In this document: positions 27,160 through 37,324 of the stretch, piece after piece
Layout of the letters: each line of letters opens with the position of its first letter
How positions within the stretch are numbered: position 1 is the first letter of the stretch
Position numbers and translations under genes: made by a program
Assembly (NCBI GenBank): GCA_011523365.1
Contig: WTGY01000110.1
Span: 62,001-126,000 of the forward strand
Origin: Caldilineaceae bacterium
GTDB taxonomy: Bacteria > Chloroflexota > Anaerolineae > Caldilineales > Caldilineaceae
Direction of reading: 5' to 3'
DNA length: 64,000 nt
Notes under the pieces: generated by a model
What the model was told of the DNA's origin: nothing
What the model saw: the letters and a program-made list of their open reading frames with translations, nothing else
Database searches by the model: none

Positions 27160-27903
27160 GTGATCGCGGTGAATGCGATAGCAATTGATGGCCCGGCAGC
27201 CTCCGGCAAGAGCACGGTGGGCTTCCTGGTTGGCCAGAGCCTGGGTTTTCTCTATTTCGATACCGGGGTCATGTATAGAGCGGTGGCTTGGGCTATACTG
27301 GACAGGGGAATCAACAGCGCCGACAGTGAGGCGGTCGGCCGCGTTGCGGAGGAGCTGCCGATTGGCGTCAGTGCGCCGAGCGATGAGGAGCCAGATGGCC
27401 GCCAGGCGACTATTTTGATTGGTGAATTGGACGTTACCTGGTCCATCCGCAGCCCGGAGGTCGACAGTATAGTCTCGGTTGTGGCAGCCAACAGCCAGGT
27501 AAGGCAGGCATTGACCCAGAAACAGCGACTCATCGGTCTGGAACACGGGTCGGGAGAAGCGGGTGTTGTGATGGTAGGCCGTGACATTGGCACGGTCGTC
27601 CTTCCCGAGGCCCCCTTGAAGGTGTACCTGGAAGCGCCGCTAGAAGAGAGGGCAAGACGCCGGTTTATTGAGCTATCCCAAAGAGGGAATGAGGCCAATC
27701 TGGCCAAAGTCCTGGAGGATTTGCGACGTCGGGACCAGATTGACAGTGGTCGAGCAGTTGCGCCCCTGCGACCGGCCCATAATGCGCACAGAATACAGAC
27801 GTACGGCGCGACTATTCAGGTAGTCGTCAATCAGATTCTCGCGCTCGCCGAGAAGGTCCTAGGGGTTGGACCGACTTCCACCGGCAATTGGAGCCTTCCT
27901 TAA
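27160..27903 (+). CDS. cmk: (d)CMP kinase
   Basis: 247 residues. P-loop in IAIDGPAASGKSTVGFLVGQ, FDTGVMYRAVAWA and VGRDIGTVVLP are the CMP kinase landmarks. Phosphorylates CMP and dCMP for nucleotide supply. GTG 27160 is used as start; a second GTG at 27169 is possible. It follows the pseudouridine synthase by about 150 bases, the order rluB-cmk seen in many bacteria. The C-terminus (about 25 residues after the last helix) is longer than usual. Confidence 0.94.
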   Translation: MIAVNAIAIDGPAASGKSTVGFLVGQSLGFLYFDTGVMYRAVAWAILDRGINSADSEAVGRVAEELPIGVSAPSDEEPDGRQATILIGELDVTWSIRSPEVDSIVSVVAANSQVRQALTQKQRLIGLEHGSGEAGVVMVGRDIGTVVLPEAPLKVYLEAPLEERARRRFIELSQRGNEANLAKVLEDLRRRDQIDSGRAVAPLRPAHNAHRIQTYGATIQVVVNQILALAEKVLGVGPTSTGNWSLP

Positions 27904-28123
27904 GCAGGTTGCTCAGTTTTCAGTTTGGCATAGGAATGTGCCTTGCGCCGCTAGCAGTCAGCCAGCGTTCTCGCCAGTTCTTCTCGCTCCGTCTCATTGT
28001 CAGCTCAACAAGAAACGGTCTGCAACCGCTGCGGCAGTTCTTGGACTGTGGTATGATTGCAGGCAGATTTTGTGGAATCTTTCGGGTTGTTGGCACTTCA
28101 ATTCAGCGCTAAGGGGTAGGAAA

Positions 28124-29092
28124 ATGGCCGCGCTGACAGGTGAGCAGAAACTTGAAATGTTTTACTGGATGGTCCTGGCTCGGACTTTCGATGAAGGCAT
28201 GGTTTCGCTTTGGAAACAGGGCCGGGGGCTGGGTGGGACTTTCAGCCAGCGGGGCCATGAGGCCGTCAGTGTGGGCTCGGCGTACGCACTGGCGCCGGAG
28301 GACATCATTGCACCGATGCACCGGGACATTGGCGCCTATTTTCTGAGGGGGTTGACCCCGCGTCGAGTCTTTGGCAACCTGCTTGGGAAAGCAACAGGTG
28401 TTTCCGGGGGTCGTGATGCCAATATTCATGGCATGGGCGATTTGAGTTTGAATATTGTTGGCTACATCAGTCACATTCCCATGTCGATGCCGATCACGCT
28501 AGGCGTTGCGATGAGCCTCAAACTGCGGAACGAGGCAAAAGTTGCGATGACCTATGTGGGTGACGGCGGCAGCAACGCCGGCCTATGGCACGAAACATTG
28601 AATATGGCAGCTCTCTACAAGGTGCCATATGTGCTGATAGTCGAAAACAACCAATACGCATACTCCACCCACGTATCGGACCAGATGCCGATCGAGGATA
28701 TTGCAGACCGGGCGGCAGGCTACAACATGCCAGGAACAATCGTGGACGGAAACGATGTCGAAGCCGTCTATGCGGCGACTTGTGAAGCTGTGGACCGGGC
28801 AAGGCAGGGAGGCGGCCCATCGCTCATCGAAGCGAAGACCATGCGGATGTTGGGCCACGCCATCCATGACGGCGCCGAATATGTGCCGCGTGAGCTCCTA
28901 GCCAAGTGGGAGAAAAAAGACCCTATCGCCCGCTTTCAGGGCAAGCTGCTGGCCGAAGGGGTGGCGGACATTGAAGAGTTGAATGAGATTCGCCAGCGGG
29001 CTGCGGTTGAAATTGAGGACGCGATCGAGTTCGCGGAATCCAGCCCGTATCCCGATCCAGAATCTGTTGAAGAGGGCATATACGCGCCTTGA
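28124..29092 (+). CDS. pdhA: thiamine-diphosphate dehydrogenase E1 alpha subunit, orphan
   Basis: 322 residues from ATG 28124. The thiamine-diphosphate motif runs from GDGGSNAGLWHETLN to ENNQYAYSTHV, and GGRDANIHGM is the usual phosphorylation-loop-like region of pyruvate or branched-chain 2-oxoacid dehydrogenase E1 alpha. The partner E1 beta, E2 and E3 genes are absent from the window, so it either pairs with a distant beta subunit or with acetoin dehydrogenase-type partners. The frame extends back to 27866 over cmk but that is not coding. A hairpin terminator with T run follows. Confidence 0.88.
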   Translation: MAALTGEQKLEMFYWMVLARTFDEGMVSLWKQGRGLGGTFSQRGHEAVSVGSAYALAPEDIIAPMHRDIGAYFLRGLTPRRVFGNLLGKATGVSGGRDANIHGMGDLSLNIVGYISHIPMSMPITLGVAMSLKLRNEAKVAMTYVGDGGSNAGLWHETLNMAALYKVPYVLIVENNQYAYSTHVSDQMPIEDIADRAAGYNMPGTIVDGNDVEAVYAATCEAVDRARQGGGPSLIEAKTMRMLGHAIHDGAEYVPRELLAKWEKKDPIARFQGKLLAEGVADIEELNEIRQRAAVEIEDAIEFAESSPYPDPESVEEGIYAP

Positions 29093-29189
29093 AGTAGAAG
29101 ATGTTGAAGCTGCAAGCGGTTGGTGACGACTCCAGGCCGCTTCCCTGAATGACCAGAAGCTGGGTGCAACCAGCAAGAATCATTGCTCG

Positions 29190-29222
29190 TCGCCGGCCGC
29201 GCTTCGGCCGGCGATTCTTTTT
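29190..29222 (+). terminator. Rho-independent terminator after the E1 alpha gene
   Basis: TCGCCGGCCG (29190-29199) and CGGCCGGCGA (29205-29214) form a perfect 10-bp stem with loop CGCTT, followed by TTCTTTTT. Confidence 0.85.
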
Positions 29223-29677
29223 GAAGATCACAGATATTGGCAGGTCCGCTTGCATTCATGGACTGCATCGCATTGAGACCGTGGGCCGGGGCACTCCCAG
29301 CAGTGAATCGGAGATACAGATGGTTGCACCAATTTCCGTCCACATACTCATAGAACGTGTCCAGGCTCTCTTGCACAGAGGCGAAACGCACGCGGTGAAA
29401 AATACCGGTTGGCCCCGGTGAATGAAGCGGCGGTGATCTTCAGCCCCCTGCCGCGGGCGATTCGCGCCCGCCTGGCTTGTTGGGACCCCCGCCAAGTGTA
29501 GATATCGACCGGCTTACATGGCTTCATGAAACCGGGGCCCCTGACTTCCTGGCAGCGCGATTTTCGTTCTCCCCTGCTACATAGCGAAAGAGTCCTTGCA
29601 ACAACCAGAAAGAAGCCTATTGGGCTCAATTGCCTGAAAGCTTACGTCATAGCTGTGTTATTTGATTGAAGTCGGGT
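29223..29677. other. convergent intergenic region
   Basis: 455 bases between the terminator and the stop of the minus-strand membrane protein. I see nothing beyond short open frames without family features. Confidence 0.4.
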
Positions 29678-32110
29678 CTACTCGACTGTTATAGATTCCA
29701 GAAGCAGGCGATCGGCATCTGGCCCTTCCTCATTGGTGACAGTCGGTAGCCTCTCCCAGGAATTCTCAAGATGGCGATACATTCCAACGTAAAGCCGGTA
29801 CCTGCCTTGCGGAATCGCGGTGATCGTGAGTTCATCAGTGACTTTCTCATCTGGTGACCAGATCGATGTGGGATAGTGCCCTCTCAGAGGCTGAACATCC
29901 AGCTGCGCAACGATCTGGTCGTCCGAATCGACGACGTGAACGAAAGTGGTGAAGTCGAACGGTGGCGAGGTGGTCGCCCGCCAGAAGAGGACCAGCTTCA
30001 AATTGCCAGATTCTGATTCAAGAGTGTAGCCGTCAAGAGTAATGACATTGCCAAAGTTCGCCTGCGTGACAGTCTCCGGCTGCCGGTGGTCTGCAGGCAG
30101 GGGAACCTTGAAGGTCTCCACAACAATGAAGTCGTCGCCCGTCGTCAATGGGACCCGGTTGCGCCCCATAAGATCAACCAGGCCCACGCGCAACTGATAA
30201 GGTCCCGGGTCCAGTTGCCCGGCCACGGGGAGGCGGAGGCTCAGGGGTACCTGCTCGCCCGGCCTCCATGATCTGACCCTGTAGACTCCGTTCAGCGGCC
30301 ACCTGTGCACGTTTGCCACCAGGACATCGCGAACCGGGTCGTAGAGCTGTGCGAATATTTCGACATCTCTCGTGACCCGCCTGGCAGGTTGCCAGTACAG
30401 AGTCAGGTCGAGAGGAGATCCCGGATTCAGGTCGCCGCTGTCGGCACCGATCAGGTTCAAGCTATTGGTGAAACTGGCCTGCAGAGGAAGAAACGAAGGT
30501 AGGACTGCATTCCATCGCGCTGAACTCACAGTGGCTACTTCGACTCCGTTGTTGGCAACGATCGTCTCGCTCGTTCCGGGTATGGGTTCGGTTGCGCCCG
30601 GAAGAGGGGGGAGAATATGTGCGGAATCATCTCTTAGCAGTACCCACTCACTTTGCCTGGATTGAGAAGGAATCCACTCAGTTGTAGGACGTTGCGGGTC
30701 CAAGGTTTGGACTACCTTCACTGTCTCGCCTTTCTCGACAGGGCTGTTTTGCCAGCCGAGGCGCCTCGGGTAATGCTCGGCCAGCAGGAAGGCGAGCGGT
30801 GCGCGTTGATACTCGCTGGAAGGAATGAGGATTGGGACATCCGGATGGTTCCCAGTGTACTCAGCCACAGCGATTTCCACCAGACTGTTCTTCCATTCCA
30901 GGCCCTGGCTGGCGAGGACCTGCGATTTGACACGAGTGGCATAGTCAAGCTGGCGCGACAGTCCAAAGGACAGTACAAGGAGTGGGACGAGAAAGCCGGC
31001 CCAGCTTGGCAGACGGGGAATTTTTTCAGCCCACTCCCAAAGGATCGCGCCTCCCAAACCGGCCATCAAGAATATGAAAGGAAGCGTTGGAACCAGCCGA
31101 GTCGGAGAGGGACTGAACCCTTCAAAGGTAAGCAGGTCCGGCATAAACATGGTCAGCATCAAGAGAAGGACAAAGACAGATGTGTCCTTTCGTTTGCCAA
31201 TAGTGTAGACGGTTCCTGTTACAAGGGCCACCACCAGAATCGGAGTTAAAAGCGACTTGAAGGAATACGGGTTATAGGCGTTGTCCCAGTGCCAGGCAAT
31301 CATTTGCATTTGACCTACTAACTTGCGGGCGATGATGGCAAAAGGTTCAGGAAGATCGAAAACAAAGCGCCCTGAAGTCTGCTGTGTGCGGGCGAGAAAC
31401 GTATAGGGATGCGTGAAAAATAGAATCCATTGCGGCAAGGCAACGACAGCGGCGACGGAAGCTGCGATGACCAGTCCCTTCCAGCGCGTTAGCAGCCGCC
31501 GATTGGCCGCAATGGCTCCTAAGGTCGCAACTGCAAGGGCCAGAGGAAAGAAGCGCGCAACGATATAGATATACTGACTTAGTCCGACTGCGGCTCCGGC
31601 AAGGGCAAAGTCCTTCCAGTTTCCGCGTACGAAACCGCGCCACAGAAAGAGGACGGCAAACAGTTCAACACCGGGCAAGAGAGCGCCCTCGATCCCGTGG
31701 CGGGAAAATGAGGCGAAGAAAGTGGACAGTGCCAGGCCCAGTGCCGCAGTCACCGCCGCTCGCCTAGCAAATGCCTTTCCTTGCTGCGCGAAAAGCCAGC
31801 AACCGGCCAGATATATGGCCGGCGTTGCCACCGCCCCGCCGACAATTGTGATTCCTCGCAGGGCGGCGTTTGTGAATCCGAGAACCGAAAAAACCAAGGC
31901 CTGCAGATATACAATAAGAGGGTGGGGCCCAAATTGATGATATATGTAGAATGGAAAGAGCTTTTCGTGGATGAAATCGAGCGCGTATAGGCCCAACCTG
32001 CTGGCATCACCGTTTATTCCCGGGGGTGCTGTAAGCCAGTGCAGGCTGTAGAACGTCAGACTGACCAAGAACAGTACCGCGGGCGTCAGAATTGGAATGT
32101 ACTTGCTCAT
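29678..32110 (-). CDS. polytopic membrane protein, GT39-like, with C-terminal beta-sandwich repeats
   Basis: 810 residues from ATG 32110 (AAGGC ten bases upstream; the frame runs to 32206 but that part is unmatched). About 11 hydrophobic helices fill residues 1-430, with GINGDASRLGLYALDF after the first helix where the catalytic acidic residue of lipid-linked-sugar transferases sits. After about residue 500 come two beta-sandwich-like domains with motifs such as LDLTLYWQPAR and GPYQLRVGLVDLMG, then FTTFVHVVDSDD and GRYRLYVGMYR. Substrate: probably a polyprenyl-linked sugar moved onto envelope glycan or protein; this is inference. Divergent from the next gene. Confidence 0.7.
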   Translation of the reverse strand: MSKYIPILTPAVLFLVSLTFYSLHWLTAPPGINGDASRLGLYALDFIHEKLFPFYIYHQFGPHPLIVYLQALVFSVLGFTNAALRGITIVGGAVATPAIYLAGCWLFAQQGKAFARRAAVTAALGLALSTFFASFSRHGIEGALLPGVELFAVLFLWRGFVRGNWKDFALAGAAVGLSQYIYIVARFFPLALAVATLGAIAANRRLLTRWKGLVIAASVAAVVALPQWILFFTHPYTFLARTQQTSGRFVFDLPEPFAIIARKLVGQMQMIAWHWDNAYNPYSFKSLLTPILVVALVTGTVYTIGKRKDTSVFVLLLMLTMFMPDLLTFEGFSPSPTRLVPTLPFIFLMAGLGGAILWEWAEKIPRLPSWAGFLVPLLVLSFGLSRQLDYATRVKSQVLASQGLEWKNSLVEIAVAEYTGNHPDVPILIPSSEYQRAPLAFLLAEHYPRRLGWQNSPVEKGETVKVVQTLDPQRPTTEWIPSQSRQSEWVLLRDDSAHILPPLPGATEPIPGTSETIVANNGVEVATVSSARWNAVLPSFLPLQASFTNSLNLIGADSGDLNPGSPLDLTLYWQPARRVTRDVEIFAQLYDPVRDVLVANVHRWPLNGVYRVRSWRPGEQVPLSLRLPVAGQLDPGPYQLRVGLVDLMGRNRVPLTTGDDFIVVETFKVPLPADHRQPETVTQANFGNVITLDGYTLESESGNLKLVLFWRATTSPPFDFTTFVHVVDSDDQIVAQLDVQPLRGHYPTSIWSPDEKVTDELTITAIPQGRYRLYVGMYRHLENSWERLPTVTNEEGPDADRLLLESITVE

Positions 32111-32492
32111 CTCAAACTGCCTTAAAGAGATTCCAGACTGTACTGTCACTAAGTGTACTATTGGAGAGGCCTGAAGAGCGCAATAGTCAGTGACGCCTGA
32201 GCGCAACTGCGAATCTCACAAGACCTGAACTCCGCAATCAATGCGGGCCACTGCCATCAGCAAACAGCTGAAGGGCGTGTGTGCGTGGCAGAATGAGAAT
32301 CGCGGGCGATGGAGGTTCCCTCTTGCAGGGTAGCTTCTTTCGGACTCCGTGAGTCTTTGAGCGATTGGCCGAAAGGTGCTCTTGGCTGATATGGTGAAGG
32401 AGCATAAGTCCTTGCAAGAACCTCTCCTTTGGGCCAGGTTGAGCCAGGATTAAACACAAGTCTGTTGCAGATTCTGCCGGCCGCTCTACCAG
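32111..32492. other. divergent promoter region between two membrane-glycan genes
   Basis: 382 bases between the divergent membrane genes. Short open frames exist but none is convincing, and no promoter stood out. Confidence 0.35.
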
Positions 32493-35400
32493 ATGTGCAA
32501 TGAAACCTTACATATCGGCAACGACAAAAGGATGAAAGGTACGCAGCGACGCGAGGTCGCAGGCGACACCGCTGCCATACCGGAATTTCCAGTCAGACTC
32601 GTCTTCGGGGGCCTGGTAGCGCTCTTTTTTTCACCGTATATATTGGGGCTGGCTGCCTTCCCCCACGGCGATTTCGATCACCATTTCCTTCCGTTCAGTC
32701 TTTTCCAACAGAATGCGCTCCTGAATTTGCGGCTTCCCGTTTGGGTTCCCTACGCAAACTCCGGGCACCCCTTTCTTGCCGATGCTCAATCGGCAGTCTT
32801 CTATCCAATCAGCAATTTGCTTCTTCTGCTAACGGGATTTGTTCAGAGTGGCGCCGGCAGGCTCTACTGGCTGCAGTTGGAAGCTGCGTTGCACGTTTTT
32901 CTGGCCGGCATATTCACCTATATGCTTGTCAGGCGGCTGACAGGACGGCGAATCGCCGGGTTTGCAGCTGGCAGTATATTTGCCTTCTCCGGTTATATCA
33001 CCGGCTATCCGCTCCTCCAATTGGGAGTGGTTCGTACGGCTGTCTGGCTGCCGCTAATTCTACTTCTCCTGTTGCCTCAGAAGGATGGCCGCCATTGCCT
33101 GAGACGGTGGCTTCTTGCCGCCTGCTTTCAGGCTGTCGCCTACTTCGCCGGCCATCCTCAGACATTTCTTTTTCTGACTTACGCCGTGGCGGGCTGGATG
33201 CTGATGCTCGCCTTCGTCGAAGTGCGCATTCATAAATGTGAGGGTCACGAGTCGCGGGGGGCTTCAGCGCTTGGACCAACTTTGAGAGTCGCCGGGCTTG
33301 CCACGGCATTCGTCGCGGCTCTAGTCGGGATGACGCTGGGCCAGTTGTGGCCGGCCTTTGAGTTTGCTCAACGTTCAGTCCGTGCCTTCGTAGGCAGCGA
33401 CTACCTGAGCGGCGGATTCCCATTGCAGGACACATGGCAATTTTTTTTCCCGGGGGTACTTTCTCATTTCTCCCCCCAATACATCGGGGTGGCTGGCTTG
33501 GGGCTGGTACTTTTTGCTTGCGCCGGGATATTTTCGAGCCGTTTCACCATTGCTACAGGCGACTTAGTTTACGTCCCTGCAGCCTTGTTTTTCTTAATCT
33601 GCGGTGTCTTGTCGTGGTTACTCTCTTACGGCGAAAACGGGCCACTTTACGAATACTTCTATCGTTTCGCTCCAGGAGGCAGCCTGTTCCGCGGCCAGGA
33701 GCGGGCAATCTACCTAGTCGTGTTTTGCCTCAGTGTACTCGGTGGGTACGGCGTGGCATTTCTGACATCTCTACATTACCGTCTGAGAAGGAATCTGAGT
33801 TGCGGCTTTGCAGGCGTCGTAGGGGCAGGTGCCGTTCTTTTTGTAGCGCTTTGGCCTATTCCTGAGAATTTCGATAGCTCGCGGGGCGCCCTGTTTCTTT
33901 CCTGCGGAAAGTCACTTGCCTTTGCCGCAGTCTTTGCCTACTCGTGCAGCGCTCGCAAATTCACCAGAAGTCGCGCCCTAGTGCTGTTGCCCGTCCTATT
34001 GGTCGATCTCTTTCTGGCAAATATTGGAACCAATGTCGCCGACGGTCCGTCGATCCGGGCGGCGCTTGATCGGCCTGAGATAGCCGCCACTCTTGGGACT
34101 GCCAGAGACCTGGCAGGGGAGACCGAAGGTCCAGCGCCGCGCGTATACAATGAGAACAGGTTGCCGAGAAGCAGCGGAATCTCGGCAGAATGGGAAGACG
34201 TAGGCGGAAGCAGCCCTTTACGGACGATCGAATATGACTCACTCTTCACTGACGTCTCGTTTGTGAGGCTGTGGGAACTGACCGGCGTAGGAACTGTGCT
34301 CACCTGGCGGGAAGAGTTGCCGGTGGAAAGCCAGGTGGTGGCAAGGTTTGATGGTCCCGATGGGAGCGAGTCGCGATTGCACCGGCTCGAAACGGTCTGG
34401 CCCAGGGCCTGGTGGACCAACAGTGTGAGGCGAGTCGACGACAGGAGCGCGCTTGCGTTGCTGGCCGATGCCAACTTTGACCCACGGGCTGAGGTTTTGG
34501 TCGCTGAATCGGACGCAGAAGCGCTGGGTGACGGTTGGGAAGCTGATCGACTGTCATACGAAGGATCCGGCAGCGCAATGATTGACGTCGCACCGAAGAG
34601 TCCGACTCACTTAGTCATTGGAATGGACAGTGAACAACCCGGAATTCTCTTTGTGAGCGAAAACCATATGCCAGGGTGGCGGGCAGAATGGACGGGAGGG
34701 GACGCGGCATCTGAGCCGAAAGTTCTGCCGGTCGTAAGGGCAAACCAGGCCTTCCTAGGCATCCCTGTCCCTGCAGGCAAAGGGACGCTGGAACTAGCCT
34801 ATCGCCCGGCCAGCGTGCGATTGGGCTTAGCGGTGAGCGCCTTCTCCTGGATGGCTCTGCTGCTCGTTTTGCGCGGGTACATCACACTGGTTCTCGGCGC
34901 TGTTTGGAGGCAGATTCGACATTCTACAAGAGGTCTTCGATCGTTGGCGCAATCGGTTTCGGGCGAGCGGGCCAACAATGAGACTCACGAAATCAATTCG
35001 GATGCGTTCCGCTCGATGGATCGAGGGTTGTTTGCAGACAATTCGTTTCATCGCGCAGCCGTGTTGCTCGCCACTCTTGCAGGCTTCGCGCTGCGGTTTT
35101 ACCAGCTGGACAACCAGGAACTGGTTGTGAGGGAGGCCTTTTCCTATTGGTTCAGCCAGCTCCCGATAACCCAGCTGTTTCATATGTTCAGCGAAGGAGG
35201 GAGCGCGACCTTTTCGGCCAGCTACTGGCTGAATCACTATTGGCTACAAATTGCGGGTAGCAGCGAATTTGCTTTGCGTTCAATTTCGGCATTCCTGGGC
35301 ACCCTAGCCATTCCGCTCTTGTACTGCCTCGCCAGGGAGCTGCGCCTGCCCGCCACTGCCGCGCTGACGGCGACCCTTCTGATGGCGGTAGGTTCATACA

Positions 35401-37121
35401 CCGTACGGGCCAGCCAGGATGTCCTTCTCTACCCTCTCAGCCTGACTCTATCTGTTGCCAGCGCCGCCTTGGCCGTCCGACTGATCAGCGGGTCCAAGAA
35501 TAAGGCTGATTTCGTAGCCTTCGTCCTGTGTACGGCTGCCACTTTCTATACCCAGGTCTTTGCAATTCTTGCTCTCGCAGCACAGAACCTGTATGTCCTT
35601 TTCCTGCTCGCGCGCAAGTACAGGAGCAGCTCGAACCCGCTGTCGTCAAGCGCGTACCGTTCTATGCTTACCCGCTGGGCATGGGCGCAGCTCTCGATAG
35701 TTATCCTGTGCATTCCCTGGTTTCTTAGTGCCCGGAACGGAACGTTCGATTTGATCGGAGGCGGTACTGCCAATCCGTTTGTTTCGATGTTGTGGTGGAG
35801 ATTCGCTGACTACCCTATCGGTTACCTCGTGCCGGGGCGAGTCTGGCTGTTGAATGCCGGGATATTCGGTCTTGTCTGCATCGCAGCCGCGATCATAGGA
35901 GAGTTTCTGCTGGCGCGGCGTAGAACCTACCCGGGTGGCAAGAGAGGCCAGGGTGAAGTTGAAATCGAGAGAGGCAAGAGCTCCACGACACCGGACTCGG
36001 AGGACCATATATCCGGTCAGAGTTCGATGGTCTTCATTCTGCTTCTGTTGGTCATGGCTCCATTCGCATATTGGGACCCGCTACGCCGGCACTGGTTCAT
36101 GTATGGAAGCTTGTATGCGGTAACGCTGCCACCCTACTTTCTCCTGATGGGTATCGGTCTGACGCGCATCGGCGACTGGATTGAGAGCTGGCTGGGGTGG
36201 AGATGGCGGGCGTGGACTGATGACGGTTCGGCAGAGGGCACGACTGTCTTGGGCAGAATTGGCACTGAAAATGTTGCCGTAGTCAGTCTCGTACTGGTTC
36301 TCGCGGCAGGCAATTTGTTTACTTGGCGGAATTACCACTTCAATCCTGAGTTCAGTAGTTCGAGGGGACTGAGGGAGTTGTCCTCAGTGTTGGAGCGGTG
36401 GAGTGCGGGGCTGTACCTGGACGAGGTACACATCCTCCAGAGCTTTCCCGATCCCACTCTCCTCCTCTACTATTACCAAGGGGATGTCGAGGATTCGGTA
36501 CTGCCCCGTCATGATCACGACCTGGAAGGCGCAACGGAAGCAGTGAACGCGTTGCGGGAGAGGAACGTATTGAGAGTCCTTCTTCCGGTCAGCTTGAGCG
36601 ATGATCAAGAAGGTCCAAACCTGGCGAGGCAGGCGCTTGCCAGTTCGTACCAGCTGGCGGGCCAGGAAACCTTCGGGCCCTGGCAAGTGGAACTTTACTC
36701 GCGGCCATATCCTGAGGCGTGGCTGCTCCTGGAAGAGGAGTTTGCAAATGGGCTTGTGCTCGAGCGAGTTGAGGTCAGTCCGCAATGGCCGCCAGCCGGC
36801 GGGCGACTGGTTGTACACATGGAATGGCGGGGGGATCCCACGGCCCTGACTGGCGGGGAGAAGATCTTTCTGCACCTGGTCGACGAATCGGGTAATCTGA
36901 TAGCCCAGTGGGACCCGGAATTCCGAATGGAAAGTGCCGATCATTCGATAGCCGCGGCGATGCCAATTCCTTCAGAGGTTCCGGATGGCTCACTGCGCCT
37001 ATTGGCCGGGCTGTACGACGTCACCTTAGAAGGCGCCCCGAGGATCCTGACTGATTCGGGTGAGGATGCTCTGCAGATTGCTTTCTTCAGGTTTACGGAC
37101 TGCGATGTCTGTGGTCGTTGA
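32493..37121 (+). CDS. giant membrane protein: YfhO-like half fused to GT39-like half
   Basis: 1542 residues. The first part (about 1-510 membrane, then about 510-790 soluble) follows the YfhO family plan, with PHGDFDHHFLPFSLFQQNAL, NSGHPFLADAQSAVFYP and a late ENHMPGWRAEWTG domain. From about residue 850 a second transferase-like membrane block starts with LAGFALRFYQLDNQELV and REAFSYWFSQLPITQLF, then ten or so helices and a terminal beta domain (IFLHLVDESGNLIAQWDP, GSLRLLAGLYDVTL). In the second block the usual DE pair of GT39 enzymes appears as RE, so its activity is uncertain. ATG 32532 is an alternative start. Function probably glycolipid or teichoic-like polymer transfer. Confidence 0.7.
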   Translation: MCNETLHIGNDKRMKGTQRREVAGDTAAIPEFPVRLVFGGLVALFFSPYILGLAAFPHGDFDHHFLPFSLFQQNALLNLRLPVWVPYANSGHPFLADAQSAVFYPISNLLLLLTGFVQSGAGRLYWLQLEAALHVFLAGIFTYMLVRRLTGRRIAGFAAGSIFAFSGYITGYPLLQLGVVRTAVWLPLILLLLLPQKDGRHCLRRWLLAACFQAVAYFAGHPQTFLFLTYAVAGWMLMLAFVEVRIHKCEGHESRGASALGPTLRVAGLATAFVAALVGMTLGQLWPAFEFAQRSVRAFVGSDYLSGGFPLQDTWQFFFPGVLSHFSPQYIGVAGLGLVLFACAGIFSSRFTIATGDLVYVPAALFFLICGVLSWLLSYGENGPLYEYFYRFAPGGSLFRGQERAIYLVVFCLSVLGGYGVAFLTSLHYRLRRNLSCGFAGVVGAGAVLFVALWPIPENFDSSRGALFLSCGKSLAFAAVFAYSCSARKFTRSRALVLLPVLLVDLFLANIGTNVADGPSIRAALDRPEIAATLGTARDLAGETEGPAPRVYNENRLPRSSGISAEWEDVGGSSPLRTIEYDSLFTDVSFVRLWELTGVGTVLTWREELPVESQVVARFDGPDGSESRLHRLETVWPRAWWTNSVRRVDDRSALALLADANFDPRAEVLVAESDAEALGDGWEADRLSYEGSGSAMIDVAPKSPTHLVIGMDSEQPGILFVSENHMPGWRAEWTGGDAASEPKVLPVVRANQAFLGIPVPAGKGTLELAYRPASVRLGLAVSAFSWMALLLVLRGYITLVLGAVWRQIRHSTRGLRSLAQSVSGERANNETHEINSDAFRSMDRGLFADNSFHRAAVLLATLAGFALRFYQLDNQELVVREAFSYWFSQLPITQLFHMFSEGGSATFSASYWLNHYWLQIAGSSEFALRSISAFLGTLAIPLLYCLARELRLPATAALTATLLMAVGSYTVRASQDVLLYPLSLTLSVASAALAVRLISGSKNKADFVAFVLCTAATFYTQVFAILALAAQNLYVLFLLARKYRSSSNPLSSSAYRSMLTRWAWAQLSIVILCIPWFLSARNGTFDLIGGGTANPFVSMLWWRFADYPIGYLVPGRVWLLNAGIFGLVCIAAAIIGEFLLARRRTYPGGKRGQGEVEIERGKSSTTPDSEDHISGQSSMVFILLLLVMAPFAYWDPLRRHWFMYGSLYAVTLPPYFLLMGIGLTRIGDWIESWLGWRWRAWTDDGSAEGTTVLGRIGTENVAVVSLVLVLAAGNLFTWRNYHFNPEFSSSRGLRELSSVLERWSAGLYLDEVHILQSFPDPTLLLYYYQGDVEDSVLPRHDHDLEGATEAVNALRERNVLRVLLPVSLSDDQEGPNLARQALASSYQLAGQETFGPWQVELYSRPYPEAWLLLEEEFANGLVLERVEVSPQWPPAGGRLVVHMEWRGDPTALTGGEKIFLHLVDESGNLIAQWDPEFRMESADHSIAAAMPIPSEVPDGSLRLLAGLYDVTLEGAPRILTDSGEDALQIAFFRFTDCDVCGR

Positions 37122-37324
37122 CAAGGGTGACAGACTGGCAGAAGGTGTAGAGATTCTAGTTTCTCTTGCGGCTGGATTTGTTGCTTCAGTCTCGGGAGCG
37201 TATGTGCGCTTCGACTTGGCCGGACGACAGGATTTCATTGATTGTATACGCAGCCAAGCCCTCCAACCGTTCCTGGGAACTGAGGCAGCTTCGAAGCCAA
37301 GGGAAGTAGGAGAAGTGTTTTCGC

